Shown here: piece after piece, positions 1 through 8,557 of the stretch
Layout of the letters: the number at the start of each line of letters is the position of its first letter
Position numbering within the stretch: the stretch's first letter is position 1
Source of the DNA: CAZFBA01 sp964517135
Lineage (GTDB): Bacteria > Cyanobacteriota > Vampirovibrionia > JBFMGH01
Direction of reading: 5' to 3'
Assembly: GCA_964517135.1 (NCBI GenBank)
Contig: CAZFBA010000021.1
Location: 1-64,000, forward strand
DNA length: 64,000 nucleotides
Translations under genes and position numbers: made by a program
Notes under the pieces: generated by a model
Told to the model about the DNA's origin: nothing
The model's input: the letters and a program-made list of their open reading frames with translations, nothing else
The model's database searches: none

Positions 1-50
1 TTTACTCGGGAGATACCAAGTTTTAAACCGTTACTTTTTAGGGGGTCATG

Positions 51-1304
51 TCAAAAATATCCATACCCCACAGCGGTTTTAGCACCAATGCCATGAGTGG
101 TTAGAGCTTCTTTAAGCCACTTTTTAGCTTCTTGTAGAATATTTTCATTATAATGTTTGGGCTTCATACCAAGATAAAAATCAAATGTAGCATCCTTAAC
201 AGTTAAAAAGAATAGAGGTCGGGGATCGTGATAATCTGCCGGTGGAGTCTGGTTATTTTTATCTGAATAATAAGGCACATAATGCGGATTCATAATATCT
301 GGCTCAATTTTTGGAGCAGAGGTTGGAAAAGCATCAAAGAAAATGACCTCACCTTGTTGATCCTGATTGCCAAAGATCTTTCTGGTCACATTGAGTTCTT
401 GCCATTCATTACTTTTAAGTTTTTTAACAAATGGGTCTGAAGGTTTTTTATTTTCTTTTTTGTTTTCAAATTTTTCTGTTAGTTCTTTTTCTGACTTGGT
501 TTTTAATTCTTGAAACTGATCTTTATCCATTTCTATTATTTTATCAATTATGTGCCAATCATAAGGTTCAAAATCTTTGCCTAATACCTCTTGAATCACA
601 TAACTTCTAACCACCCCTTTAACAGCACTACCTGGAATATAAGGTATTCCATAGATATGATGCAAGGTCATAGAGGTCTCATAAACTGATTCATTGCCCA
701 GCCCGACGATCAGGCGCCAGTCAACAGATTTTATATCTGCTTTTTTGATTTCATAGCCTAGATTATAATAGGATAACTGGATTTGATTTGTGTTGATGAT
801 AACTTTTTCAAATAGTTCTTTTGTTTTTTGAGTTACATCATATCCATCTTTCCTATAAAGGATAAATTTATCATTTTCAAACCTAGCAGCCTTATTAAGT
901 TTAAGGGCAAAATTTTCAATATCATTTTTATTAAGAATATTGTGCGTATCATTAGGTAATCTATCAAACAAATATCTCATATTAGTAGCCTTATAACCTT
1001 TTTCTCCCTTTTCGATTAATATTTCAAAAAGTGCATTCTGATTTAAATATTTTTCTTCAATATCTTTTGGAAGGTTTGATTTGTGAAAGAAAATTTTGTT
1101 GTGTTCACTACTTGCTAAAAAACCAAAACCCTTATCTTTATTATATTCAACAAGACATGCAATTAAATAATTTTGATCATTTGTACTATTATTGCTAGTA
1201 CTTCTTTGTTTTTGTGACTTTTCTTTATCTGTATCTTTTGATTCTTGCTTTCCAAATAATTTGTCAGTAAGACCATCAAACCCTTTTTGCCTACTCATCA
1301 TCAT
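51..1304 (-). CDS. cmr6: Type III-B CRISPR RAMP protein Cmr6 with N-terminal cold-shock-like domain
   Basis: This is the last gene of the Cmr operon. Cmr6 is a Cas7-like RAMP subunit that caps the crRNA 3' end of the Cmr complex. The C-terminal two thirds show RAMP signatures: IPGSAVKGVVRS, and a glycine-rich C-terminus GIGAKTAVGYGYF as in family members. The first ~110 residues are extra. A charged linker (~20-45) is followed by a segment resembling an OB-fold cold-shock domain, with KGFGFL (RNP1-like) and KIFFHKS (RNP2-like). The start lies in three consecutive ATG codons (1296-1304) overlapping the cmr5 stop, with AAAGG just upstream; an ATG further upstream, at 1343, lacks that support. 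About 417 residues is long for Cmr6. The Cmr6 call is firm; the cold-shock assignment is motif-based. Confidence 0.9.
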   Translation of the reverse strand: MMMSRQKGFDGLTDKLFGKQESKDTDKEKSQKQRSTSNNSTNDQNYLIACLVEYNKDKGFGFLASSEHNKIFFHKSNLPKDIEEKYLNQNALFEILIEKGEKGYKATNMRYLFDRLPNDTHNILNKNDIENFALKLNKAARFENDKFILYRKDGYDVTQKTKELFEKVIINTNQIQLSYYNLGYEIKKADIKSVDWRLIVGLGNESVYETSMTLHHIYGIPYIPGSAVKGVVRSYVIQEVLGKDFEPYDWHIIDKIIEMDKDQFQELKTKSEKELTEKFENKKENKKPSDPFVKKLKSNEWQELNVTRKIFGNQDQQGEVIFFDAFPTSAPKIEPDIMNPHYVPYYSDKNNQTPPADYHDPRPLFFLTVKDATFDFYLGMKPKHYNENILQEAKKWLKEALTTHGIGAKTAVGYGYF

Positions 1305-1707
1305 TATCCTTTTTAGGTTTACCTTCACATAAACCGTCCGCAAAACGACGTAACCAGTTAAAGAACGCTAATATTTCTACTGTGACAGCTCTATAATCGT
1401 TTGAATTTAAAGAAACTATTTTTTGTACTAGAGCTTTTTCATCAAAATTATCCTGAAAAAAATGATTTACAGGACATTCTTTATCTCTTAACCAGTTAAA
1501 GATATTTGTATAGATAGTTTTATAAGATGTTTTATTTTGAGTAAAAACAAAGGCTAATGTGGCACTTAAACCATTCGTTTGGATCATTGCTGGAATTTTT
1601 TTGACGTGAGAATCATAATTTTCTATATTTTTTGCCTTGTCAGCAAATTCATATGCTTTCTGAGCTCTAATATTTTCTATATTTTTTGCAGTTGAAGCAT
1701 TACCCAT
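1291..1707 (-). CDS. cmr5: Type III-B CRISPR small subunit Cmr5
   Basis: Cmr5 is the small, all-helical subunit (Cas11-type) lining the belly of the Cmr filament beside the target RNA. The product is 138 residues, about the family size. It shows the typical N-terminal pattern (IRAQKAYEFADKAK) and the C-terminal helix with FFNWLRRFADGL. The start at 1707 is chosen because GGAGG lies 9-10 bases upstream and the ATG overlaps the cmr4 stop (ATGGGTAA). The longer reading from 1722 has no such site. The gene ends inside the cmr6 start region, so translation is probably coupled to both neighbours. Confidence 0.9.
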   Translation of the reverse strand: MGNASTAKNIENIRAQKAYEFADKAKNIENYDSHVKKIPAMIQTNGLSATLAFVFTQNKTSYKTIYTNIFNWLRDKECPVNHFFQDNFDEKALVQKIVSLNSNDYRAVTVEILAFFNWLRRFADGLCEGKPKKDNDDE

Positions 1708-2800
1708 TATTGGCACCTCCATTCCACTTTGCTGTTCTCACAATGCCTTTACCAATCGTGGCATTGCCGCCAATCTGCATGACATCTGGCAGGCCAAGTT
1801 CAAAGAATTTCATAACATTTTCTTCTTCTGATTTACCGTTTTTCTTAAAGATACAGTCTTTTTTATCCTCTTCTTTAATAAATATCGGCGTAGTCAATGC
1901 CAAAGAATAAAGTATGCTTTCAGCCGGCAGGTATTCTTCAGTAAATAAAGCACCGGACTGAACCGTTCCGGTTTCAGGATTGATTTTAGTTCTTGTAATC
2001 ACTTCTGTAGAGAGGTTGACGAAGTCTTTAAAGTCATCGTTTGAGAGGATAACGAGTTTTTTCTCAATATCCTTAACACTTATTTTTTCTTTAAGATGTT
2101 TTGCCAGTTTTTGGGTATTATCAGTACCATTTTGAACTTTAAAAGTGTATTCTTCAAGAATTATATTGCTATTTCCGACTTGTAGATCATTACTGGAAAC
2201 ATAACACTGGCCATTTATAACCGATTCGCAAGTAATATCTTTAATTGCTTCTTTTCCAAAGCATAATATCAAATCTTCTTTAAACCTCTCCAGCACATAC
2301 GGGCAGGTTATATAGGCAAATACGCCCTTCATAGACTTCACCGGAAACAGAAGCAACCGGGCATCAGTGAATCCGAGAGCACCGGCGTGGGCATCACCAT
2401 CTTCAGGGCCAAAGGAAAGGGAGATAGCTTCGTTGAATTTGTTTAGTTCTCTTTTTTCTTTATCCTCTTTTTGCTTTTCTTGGCCATTTTTATCTTTTTC
2501 CATCCAGGCATTATTGAATTTCAGACCATCTTTTTCAAAAGCATCTTTGAGCTTTTTAGTAGGCCCATCAGCTTTTTCAATTAATTTATATTTTGTCTTT
2601 CCATTACCATTTTTCTCTTCAATTAAATACTCTTCAAAAACTTCTCTAATGGCACCTTTAAGGCTTGAACCCTCAATTTTCGGAAAGCTGGTATGGCGTT
2701 CTCTTTGTATTGGTTGATCAACAATGCCGAGATCCTGACCACTGCCGGCATGCAATGGCGTCTGGACGATCATAAAAAACGGTTTAGCTTGTTTGTACAT
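1700..2800 (-). CDS. cmr4: Type III-B CRISPR backbone RAMP nuclease Cmr4 (Cas7)
   Basis: Cmr4 is the repeated Cas7 backbone subunit that binds the crRNA and cuts target RNA every six nucleotides. The N-terminus carries the family hallmark HAGSGQDLGIVDQPIQRERH, followed by FPKIEGSSLKGAIREVFE. Asp28 sits where the catalytic Asp of Pyrococcus Cmr4 (D26) is expected, so target-RNA slicing should be intact. The C-terminus has the conserved GLPDVMQIGGNATIGKGIVR pattern. At 366 residues it is somewhat longer than many Cmr4 proteins, with a lysine-rich insertion near residues 60-120. The start overlaps the end of the CARF nuclease gene by 17 bases and has a GGAG site inside that gene. Confidence 0.95.
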   Translation of the reverse strand: MYKQAKPFFMIVQTPLHAGSGQDLGIVDQPIQRERHTSFPKIEGSSLKGAIREVFEEYLIEEKNGNGKTKYKLIEKADGPTKKLKDAFEKDGLKFNNAWMEKDKNGQEKQKEDKEKRELNKFNEAISLSFGPEDGDAHAGALGFTDARLLLFPVKSMKGVFAYITCPYVLERFKEDLILCFGKEAIKDITCESVINGQCYVSSNDLQVGNSNIILEEYTFKVQNGTDNTQKLAKHLKEKISVKDIEKKLVILSNDDFKDFVNLSTEVITRTKINPETGTVQSGALFTEEYLPAESILYSLALTTPIFIKEEDKKDCIFKKNGKSEEENVMKFFELGLPDVMQIGGNATIGKGIVRTAKWNGGANNG

Positions 2801-3920
2801 TAACGCACTCCTTTATATTTAATAGTTCTTTGATTTTATTCTTGAAAGCATCTCTATCAAGCTCATTAGGGCCTAAAAGATTCACATTTAAAAGCCTTGA
2901 ACGATCTTGATATTTCTGTGCATATATTTTTTCATCTGTTGAAACCAGAATGGTTTTCACTCTTAATCCAAAATCTTTTTGAAGGGCAGAACTTTTGTAT
3001 ATCGTGCTATTAATGAGTTCTGCGGAATTAAAATCAAGTGATTTACATTCAATATGGTAAATTGCATTCCTGAAAGTAAATATAAGATCAATATCATTTT
3101 CGGGTTGATCCTGATCAAATCTGGATATATTACAACTTAAAATAACATCCAGAGGTTCTGTAATTTCTTCTTTTAGTTTTGTCAACAAAATAAATACATA
3201 TTCTTCAAGCCAACCACCTGTCAGATACTTTATTTCATCTTTAGAAAGGGTGTTATTTTGAATGCTATAAACATTCTGAACTGAATTTAATAAAGATTGA
3301 TCCGTTATATCATACTTTTTATCAGTTCTATGATCTCTTAACCCATCACAAATATTGATCAGACTTACTTTAAATGTATTATAATTATTGAAAATATTAA
3401 GTGTTACATCTTGTCTCTCTATAGCTTTGTTTTGAATTTCGTCTAATTTATTTTGTTTTGTCTTAATTTTAAGGAAATAAGAGCTTAAATATTCTTTCAC
3501 GTTTAAGCGTTGGGTAATTTGAATTGTTTTATTTTCTTGTAAATCAATAAATTCATTCTTGGGAATAGGTATATATACAATCTTTGCATCAGGATATTTA
3601 GTTCTAATATAGTTATAAGCAGCTAATGACATTATTTTGGTGCCACCTGTCATGTTTAAAGTTATGCTATCAAATGTGTTTTCGTCAAAAAATTTATCTA
3701 ATTGATCTGGAATATCAGATAAGGAATTTTCATCTACCTCAATAACATCATATTTTGATTCATTTATATCTAAGGTATTAGCAATAGCTTCAACCTTGTT
3801 GGATTTTTTCATCTTAGCTGTAGAGATAAAAAGCAGTTTATCATAATTATTATGATCTTTTAAAAAGATAATATTTGGTATTGTTTGATCACTTATCAAT
3901 GAAATAATAAGCTTACCCAT
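2784..3920 (-). CDS. CARF-domain cyclic-oligoadenylate-activated nuclease, Can2/Card1 family
   Basis: This is a type III CRISPR accessory effector. Family members bind cyclic tetra-adenylate through an N-terminal CARF domain and then degrade DNA and/or RNA non-specifically. The CARF half (~1-150) contains the ligand-binding motif T91-G-G-T-K95 within NMTGGTK. The C-terminal half carries a PD-(D/E)xK core: D276/D278 in the ENDIDLIF strand and E291-C-K293 in YHIECKS. The length (379 residues) matches Card1/Can2. ATG 3920 is preferred over TTG 3923 because GAGG lies about 10 bases upstream. It overlaps csx20 by 8 bases. Being inside the cmr operon supports cOA control. DNA versus RNA preference cannot be read from the sequence. 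Confidence 0.9.
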   Translation of the reverse strand: MGKLIISLISDQTIPNIIFLKDHNNYDKLLFISTAKMKKSNKVEAIANTLDINESKYDVIEVDENSLSDIPDQLDKFFDENTFDSITLNMTGGTKIMSLAAYNYIRTKYPDAKIVYIPIPKNEFIDLQENKTIQITQRLNVKEYLSSYFLKIKTKQNKLDEIQNKAIERQDVTLNIFNNYNTFKVSLINICDGLRDHRTDKKYDITDQSLLNSVQNVYSIQNNTLSKDEIKYLTGGWLEEYVFILLTKLKEEITEPLDVILSCNISRFDQDQPENDIDLIFTFRNAIYHIECKSLDFNSAELINSTIYKSSALQKDFGLRVKTILVSTDEKIYAQKYQDRSRLLNVNLLGPNELDRDAFKNKIKELLNIKECVNVQTS

Positions 3921-4323
3921 CAACCATATCCTCTAATTTATTGTATTTTCTGTAACAAACGTGTTTAAAAATCTGTTTACGTTCAATTTCTCCGTTTTTA
4001 TTGGCTATTTCCTTGCTAATTCTTTCGGTCGTTGCATAAACAGGAATCAGACCCAGTTCAAAAGCCATATTCACAGTGATATAGGTTGCACCAAAATCGC
4101 CTTGAATCAACACATAGTCTTCTGATGCAGCATTTTCTATAAGCCATTGCTTTAATTGATGAAACAACTCTACCGGCAAATCTCCACAAGGATTGACATT
4201 TGACCACTGAGTCTGTAAATAATCAGGCATATAGGTAAATTCTTCAATGCCTAAAGTTTCTTCAGCATCTTTAACCTGATGATCAGTCAGTTTATGCGAG
4301 AATATCAGGAAAAGTTTAGGCAT
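3913..4323 (-). CDS. csx20: CRISPR-associated protein Csx20, probable ring nuclease
   Basis: This 136-residue protein matches the Csx20 pattern: an N-terminal PKLFLIFSHKLTDHQ, a central DYVLIQGDFGATY, and a basic C-terminal FKHVCYRKY. Csx20 is a small Rossmann/CARF-like family found only with type III CRISPR loci. It has been proposed to be a ring nuclease that degrades cyclic oligoadenylate and so turns the response off. That role is known from the family and not visible in the residues here. It begins with a TAATG overlap to cmr3 and ends inside the start of the CARF nuclease gene. Synthesis of the effector and its probable off-switch is therefore likely linked. Confidence 0.85.
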   Translation of the reverse strand: MPKLFLIFSHKLTDHQVKDAEETLGIEEFTYMPDYLQTQWSNVNPCGDLPVELFHQLKQWLIENAASEDYVLIQGDFGATYITVNMAFELGLIPVYATTERISKEIANKNGEIERKQIFKHVCYRKYNKLEDMVDG

Positions 4324-5435
4324 TATTTTACCGCCCCCACATAAGAGATACCAAAGCCCTGTTTGCTATAATTGTTATCAGGGAATTTATCTGAAATGCT
4401 TTGACCGTGCAGTTTTGAAATGTCCCCTTCTAATAATTTAAAATAATAGACACTGCCAGCCGGCACGGCTTTTCTCATTGTTTTAGGACAACCTTTTTTA
4501 ATATCCCAGCCGCCAATAGAAATAGGTTTACCAATCGCAGCAGTAATAAGTTTAACTTTAACATCGTTAATAGTACCTTCCAGCGTATTCTTATCAATAT
4601 CAACGGGCAACCAGCCTTTTTTAAAGATTGCCGGTGTTGAAAGATAGAGCTTAAACTGCCTACTCTCTTGTATTTTGTTCTTTATTTCACCAGATAATGC
4701 AAAATCAGGTTTTTGATCTTTTAAATCTTGATACTTAATGGCTTTGCCCTCACCACCCATTTTCATTAGGCCCTTGTCAGGAATGTCTAAACCTTCAAAA
4801 TCAATAATGAGTGATAATGTATTGTCAAAACCTTTGGCCATACGGTTCATTCCTACCCTGTAAAGCATACCTTCATTAGAGGTATGGGTATGTTGGCTTC
4901 TTGCGATGCCTATTTTAGGTTCTGTTGTCAGGTAATCAGAACGTTTTTTTATGCTTAATTCTTTTTCATCATTAGCTTTTAGGTATTTTTCTAACTCTGA
5001 TTTACTCAAAATACCATCTGATACATTTTCAATCTGCTTGTCATTATCTATTTGAACGATTTCACTAACTGGACAACTGGATAATACTTCACTTTTTATA
5101 GGGTTAGGATTTATGACAAAGACCTTATCCTTTTTAGCAGTCGTATTAGACCAGCCTTTTTCTTGTACACAGTCTAATGGAAGAGGAAAATAAAAATCAT
5201 TGCCTTGTTTCAGGCAGATATTCTTGATAATCAGACCACTTGTCGGGTCATTTTCTGTATTAGCAAAATCAAGCTTACTCACATCCTCGGCAAAGTAAGC
5301 AGACCTCAACGCCCCATAGATAACCGACGGGTAAGGAGGAAACATTGTATCTGCCCAGGTATCTTCGCCTTTGGTAAAGGTCTTGCTATCTCTGAAAAAC
5401 AGGGTATCGAGGGCATCAATTTGAATTGTAGGCAT
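4323..5435 (-). CDS. cmr3: Type III-B CRISPR RAMP protein Cmr3 (Cas5-like)
   Basis: Cmr3 binds the 5' repeat-derived handle of the crRNA and contacts Cas10 at the foot of the Cmr complex. The N-terminus has the family signature LDTLFFRDSKTF with DTMFPPYPSVIYGALRSAYF. The middle carries IGIARSQHTHTSNEGMLYRVG, and the C-terminus ends with a glycine-rich GFGISYVGAVK. At 370 residues the length is typical. ATG 5435 shares a base with the cas10 stop (TAATG) and has a strong GGGAGG site upstream. Confidence 0.93.
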   Translation of the reverse strand: MPTIQIDALDTLFFRDSKTFTKGEDTWADTMFPPYPSVIYGALRSAYFAEDVSKLDFANTENDPTSGLIIKNICLKQGNDFYFPLPLDCVQEKGWSNTTAKKDKVFVINPNPIKSEVLSSCPVSEIVQIDNDKQIENVSDGILSKSELEKYLKANDEKELSIKKRSDYLTTEPKIGIARSQHTHTSNEGMLYRVGMNRMAKGFDNTLSLIIDFEGLDIPDKGLMKMGGEGKAIKYQDLKDQKPDFALSGEIKNKIQESRQFKLYLSTPAIFKKGWLPVDIDKNTLEGTINDVKVKLITAAIGKPISIGGWDIKKGCPKTMRKAVPAGSVYYFKLLEGDISKLHGQSISDKFPDNNYSKQGFGISYVGAVK

Positions 5436-7207
5436 TATTTATTTACCTCCCTGTGTAAGAAATCGGCTATGTTTAGGAATGATAGGAAGTTTTGAACATC
5501 ATCATTTTTTGATTCATAAAGTTTAAAGATTTTTCCTGCTAATTCAATGGCTTTGTCTTTTGTTATGCCTTTTGATTCGTTTCTTGAACGAATGAGAAGC
5601 CTTTTAAGTTCAGTATCTATGATATCATCAGCTTTTAGGTTACCAATCTTGCCTTCTTCATCCATCAGTTTATATAGTTCAGTATTCAGGCTTTTGATGA
5701 AGGTGTTTGAGAACTCTTCTTGCTTGAGATGATCTATTAATTCGCCTAAAAGACAGATTGAATTAACACCATTGCAATCTGGATAAAGTTTACATTTATC
5801 AGGCAATTCAAAATTCCATTTAAAGACAGTTTCTTCAATCTCACCTGAGTGTTTCAGTACGGCTAGACCAAAAGCGTTTCTGTCGCCTTTTTCTTTGGCT
5901 GCCTTTTCCATTTTTCTGGCTCGCTTCAAGACTTCACCCAGTGGTATTTTATAATGGGCTATGGCTACACCACAGGAAACAGTGAGGTTTTCTTTATCTT
6001 TTCTGTATTTTTTAATTTCTTCAGATTGATTAACCTCTTTTTCAAAGTTTTTTCTTAGAGCTTTCAAAACTTCTGTCAGGTGATTCAGATTCACAAAAGC
6101 TAAAACATCATCACCGCCAGCGTAGACAAGTTTACCTGAGCCATCATCTTGTTTAATAAAAGTTTTAACATTACCTGCATAAGTGCCCAGTTTTTCAGAA
6201 AGGTTTTTATGAAAATCAAGCAGCTCTTTTTCAGGATTGTTAATATTGTCTCCTGAAAGCCACTTGCCCATATTGTCGCCGTCAAGGGCAATGATAGCGT
6301 AGTATTTATTGAGTTTTAAATCTTTGTCTTTTGTAGCTTTTTTGATTTCTTCATTTTTCTTTTTGATTTCAGGCAATTTGTCTTCTAAACCCTCTAAGGC
6401 ATTTTTCTTAAAATAGGTTTCAGAGAGGTTTTCGTCAAAATATAATTGCTCGTCAAAGGTATAACCTTTAAAGAGATCTTTATATTGATTTAAAAGGTTG
6501 GAATCAAGCTTTTTTAAAGTATCCATCAAAGCAATTTCAGCAGTTGAAGGGAAGTTTTCATTTTTGTAAAACCGTTTGGTGAAGCAGACGGCACAGAGGC
6601 CTTCGCCCGAGGTTAGTTTATTATCTTTGATTGATATAGCATCATCTTGAATATGGGCTGGTTTTTTATCACTACCATTCTTGCCTTTGGTCGGATGATA
6701 GAACAAAACATTTCTCTCTCCGCAAAGAGAGCATTTACGGCCTTGCTCTTCAAGCTGATTAAACACCCGGACGTTTTTGATAGCACCTAAAGTCTTTTCT
6801 ATTTCTTTGTATTGAGCTTGATATCCCTTTTCATCGTAAGGCAGGATAACCCAGTTAATATCAAGGAAGTTGTCTATTTGATCATCAAAGTTATTTGGCT
6901 TTGGTTTACCATTACAAATATCATTAAATTGTTTATCGGCGGTCTTTTTAAATTCTTCTTTGACCTTTTCAGCCAGTTTTTTAGCTATTTCAATCTGGTC
7001 TTCATCAATAATAGCAAGGAATCGATTAGGTTTTGATTCAATATTCTCAGCAGGAAAAATAATTTCTTTTGGATTAAGTTGTGTTAAGGCAAAATCTATC
7101 AATTCTGATAACAATTGACTGCCAGCGTATAGGTCTTGGGTTTTGCGTGCCTGAGCTATAAAGCTTTGAACAGGCCCGATCGTGAATAGGAGGAGGTGGT
7201 TGGTCAT
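5435..7207 (-). CDS. cas10: Type III-B CRISPR large subunit Cas10 (Cmr2), cyclase-competent, no HD domain
   Basis: Cas10/Cmr2 is the large subunit that makes cyclic oligoadenylates when target RNA is bound. The N-terminus begins directly with the Cmr2-type FTIGPVQSFIAQARKTQDLYAGS. The first Palm domain shows D309-G-D-N-M. The catalytic Palm has G364-G-D-D367, so cyclase activity should be intact. Two CxxC pairs (C159/C162 and C205/C208) form the usual zinc ribbon. The protein has only 590 residues and no N-terminal HD nuclease domain, so it should not cut single-stranded DNA itself. The ATG overlaps the cmr1 stop (ATGA). Outputs probably run through Cmr4 slicing and the downstream CARF nuclease. 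Confidence 0.95.
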   Translation of the reverse strand: MTNHLLLFTIGPVQSFIAQARKTQDLYAGSQLLSELIDFALTQLNPKEIIFPAENIESKPNRFLAIIDEDQIEIAKKLAEKVKEEFKKTADKQFNDICNGKPKPNNFDDQIDNFLDINWVILPYDEKGYQAQYKEIEKTLGAIKNVRVFNQLEEQGRKCSLCGERNVLFYHPTKGKNGSDKKPAHIQDDAISIKDNKLTSGEGLCAVCFTKRFYKNENFPSTAEIALMDTLKKLDSNLLNQYKDLFKGYTFDEQLYFDENLSETYFKKNALEGLEDKLPEIKKKNEEIKKATKDKDLKLNKYYAIIALDGDNMGKWLSGDNINNPEKELLDFHKNLSEKLGTYAGNVKTFIKQDDGSGKLVYAGGDDVLAFVNLNHLTEVLKALRKNFEKEVNQSEEIKKYRKDKENLTVSCGVAIAHYKIPLGEVLKRARKMEKAAKEKGDRNAFGLAVLKHSGEIEETVFKWNFELPDKCKLYPDCNGVNSICLLGELIDHLKQEEFSNTFIKSLNTELYKLMDEEGKIGNLKADDIIDTELKRLLIRSRNESKGITKDKAIELAGKIFKLYESKNDDVQNFLSFLNIADFLHREVNK

Positions 7208-8148
7208 AATAAAGCACTCCTAAAATCATCTTGTTTTTGCATATTAAAACCTGTAATACCTTTTTCAAAAGCTGTATTCAGGGTTGTAATTATTGGTATA
7301 CATTCATTTTGAGTATTCTTAATAACTGAAACATAGATGGGAGAAGCCATTCTTTTAGATTCTCTGTTAATTTTTTCAGCAAACCCTAGTGCTCTGTCAT
7401 TATTATTACTTGATTCATCTCCAATTACTTTTAATAAATCACTTTTGGGATCACCAATACAAATAGCTCTTATATATGGGTAATTGTGGTTTACTGTTAA
7501 GGTAAACTGAATTGAATTCTGGTTAATTATAAAACTAGTATTTATAGAATTAAGTAAACTAAATATATCTTCCAAAGAAATTGGAGAGTTATAAACAATA
7601 TCATTAATTTTGGTTATTTTTACACTGCCAAAGCCTCTACGACTTCTTTTTCCAAAACTGCCCAGTATTGTTGTGAGAATGAAAAGATTTTTGACATCAT
7701 TTTTTATTCTTTGATCTTTAACTTTTATATCAAGTGAAAAACCAGTACCAACAGGAATACAAGGAAGTGGAAAACCTTTAGAACATTTATTTGGATTATT
7801 TCTTGAACCGCATGCAGGTAATTTTACACAAGAAACATCACCTGAATGATGTGGCAGAGGTTTATATTCTTTAACATTGTTACTAATCAAAACTTTATCC
7901 TGTGGAATTACTATTGAAAACTTACTTTTGCCGACTTTTTCATCACTTGAACCGAATATTTCAGCCTCTTTATATCTTAAAGTTTCTCTTTCATTACTAT
8001 GTTCTAAGGGCAAATGCCCATTCATCGCCCGCCACCAGAACCGCATTGCCCCTTTGATCGATGTCGGCCTCAATTCTGGCGTTTTTCCGTCCGCACCGGC
8101 TAAAAACATCGGTGTTATTACTTCACATTGAAATGTAATCTTTTCCAT
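7204..8148 (-). CDS. cmr1: Type III-B CRISPR RAMP protein Cmr1
   Basis: Cmr1 is a Cas7-like subunit at the head of the Cmr complex, near the crRNA 3' end. The start MEKITFQCEVITPMF, then GADGKTPELRPTSIKGAMRF and WWRAM, is the diagnostic N-terminus. A basic glycine-rich segment (SFGKRSRRGFGSVKI) follows near residue 170. The length (314 residues) is within the family range. It is the first gene of the operon. About 400 bases of non-coding DNA with repeats lie upstream, and the operon promoter is presumably there. Confidence 0.93.
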   Translation of the reverse strand: MEKITFQCEVITPMFLAGADGKTPELRPTSIKGAMRFWWRAMNGHLPLEHSNERETLRYKEAEIFGSSDEKVGKSKFSIVIPQDKVLISNNVKEYKPLPHHSGDVSCVKLPACGSRNNPNKCSKGFPLPCIPVGTGFSLDIKVKDQRIKNDVKNLFILTTILGSFGKRSRRGFGSVKITKINDIVYNSPISLEDIFSLLNSINTSFIINQNSIQFTLTVNHNYPYIRAICIGDPKSDLLKVIGDESSNNNDRALGFAEKINRESKRMASPIYVSVIKNTQNECIPIITTLNTAFEKGITGFNMQKQDDFRSALL

Positions 8149-8556
8149 TGATAATTATTCCTGATAAAACTACCTTCCTAATTAATATAAAAAACTTACA
8201 ATAAATTATAAAAAATGTCATTGTCATATTTTCGGTTTTACTATTTTAGCGTAAAGAATTGTTAAGAACTGCGATTTAAAAATCCTGAAAAGCATTATAA
8301 TGACCAGTGCATAACTTAAAAAGTTTCGATGTTTAAAGCCCGTGTCATTACTGGCACATGGCTATATATAAAGGGGGGGCTTCGCCCCTCAGGGCCCGCC
8401 CACCCGCCCACAGTGGTCAGCTTTCAGGAATTATACACTCTACAAGCATGTCCCGGACAGGCGAAGGGTTACTCAAAAGTTCTAAAGAGGCTAATAATCT
8501 CCGAAGTGCACTAAGTGCGCTCCGGAGAGAGTTTTATTTCGGGCTAATTCAGGCAT
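8149..8556. other. Intergenic region upstream of the Cmr operon, with repeat debris
   Basis: This gap holds no convincing gene. The first ~150 bases are AT-rich and should carry the leftward Cmr promoter, but no single -35/-10 pair stands out. The rest contains the left end of a MITE-like element (8301-8341), a GC-rich stretch (8372-8410), and a reverse-oriented copy of a hairpin repeat (8471-8557). No CRISPR-type repeat array is visible. Confidence 0.6.
8301..8341 (+). repeat. MITE-like family, truncated copy (left end only)
   Basis: The sequence from GTGCATAACTTAAAAA through the TTCGATGTTTAAA block matches the left end of the fuller copies at 21762-22008 and 39846-40027. No matching right end (AGTTATGCATTAGTCT) follows. 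It therefore looks like a truncated copy. Confidence 0.6.
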
Positions 8557-8557
8557 T
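8471..8557 (-). repeat. Hairpin repeat, diverged inverted copy
   Basis: Read on the minus strand, this matches the repeat units at 50508-50646 and 50675-50813, including the flanks GAATTAGCC..GAAATAAAACTCT and ATTAGCCTCTTTAGAACTTTTGAG. Its 14-bp stem (8499-8512 with 8514-8527) differs from the other copies. Two stem pairs have changed on both sides, and one wobble and one mismatch are present. It abuts the transposase remnant. Confidence 0.8.

Noticed and set aside
2784..3920. Csm6/Csx1-type HEPN ribonuclease
   Set aside because: No HEPN RxxxxH motif is seen; the C-terminal part has D-ExK residues typical of a PD-(D/E)xK nuclease.
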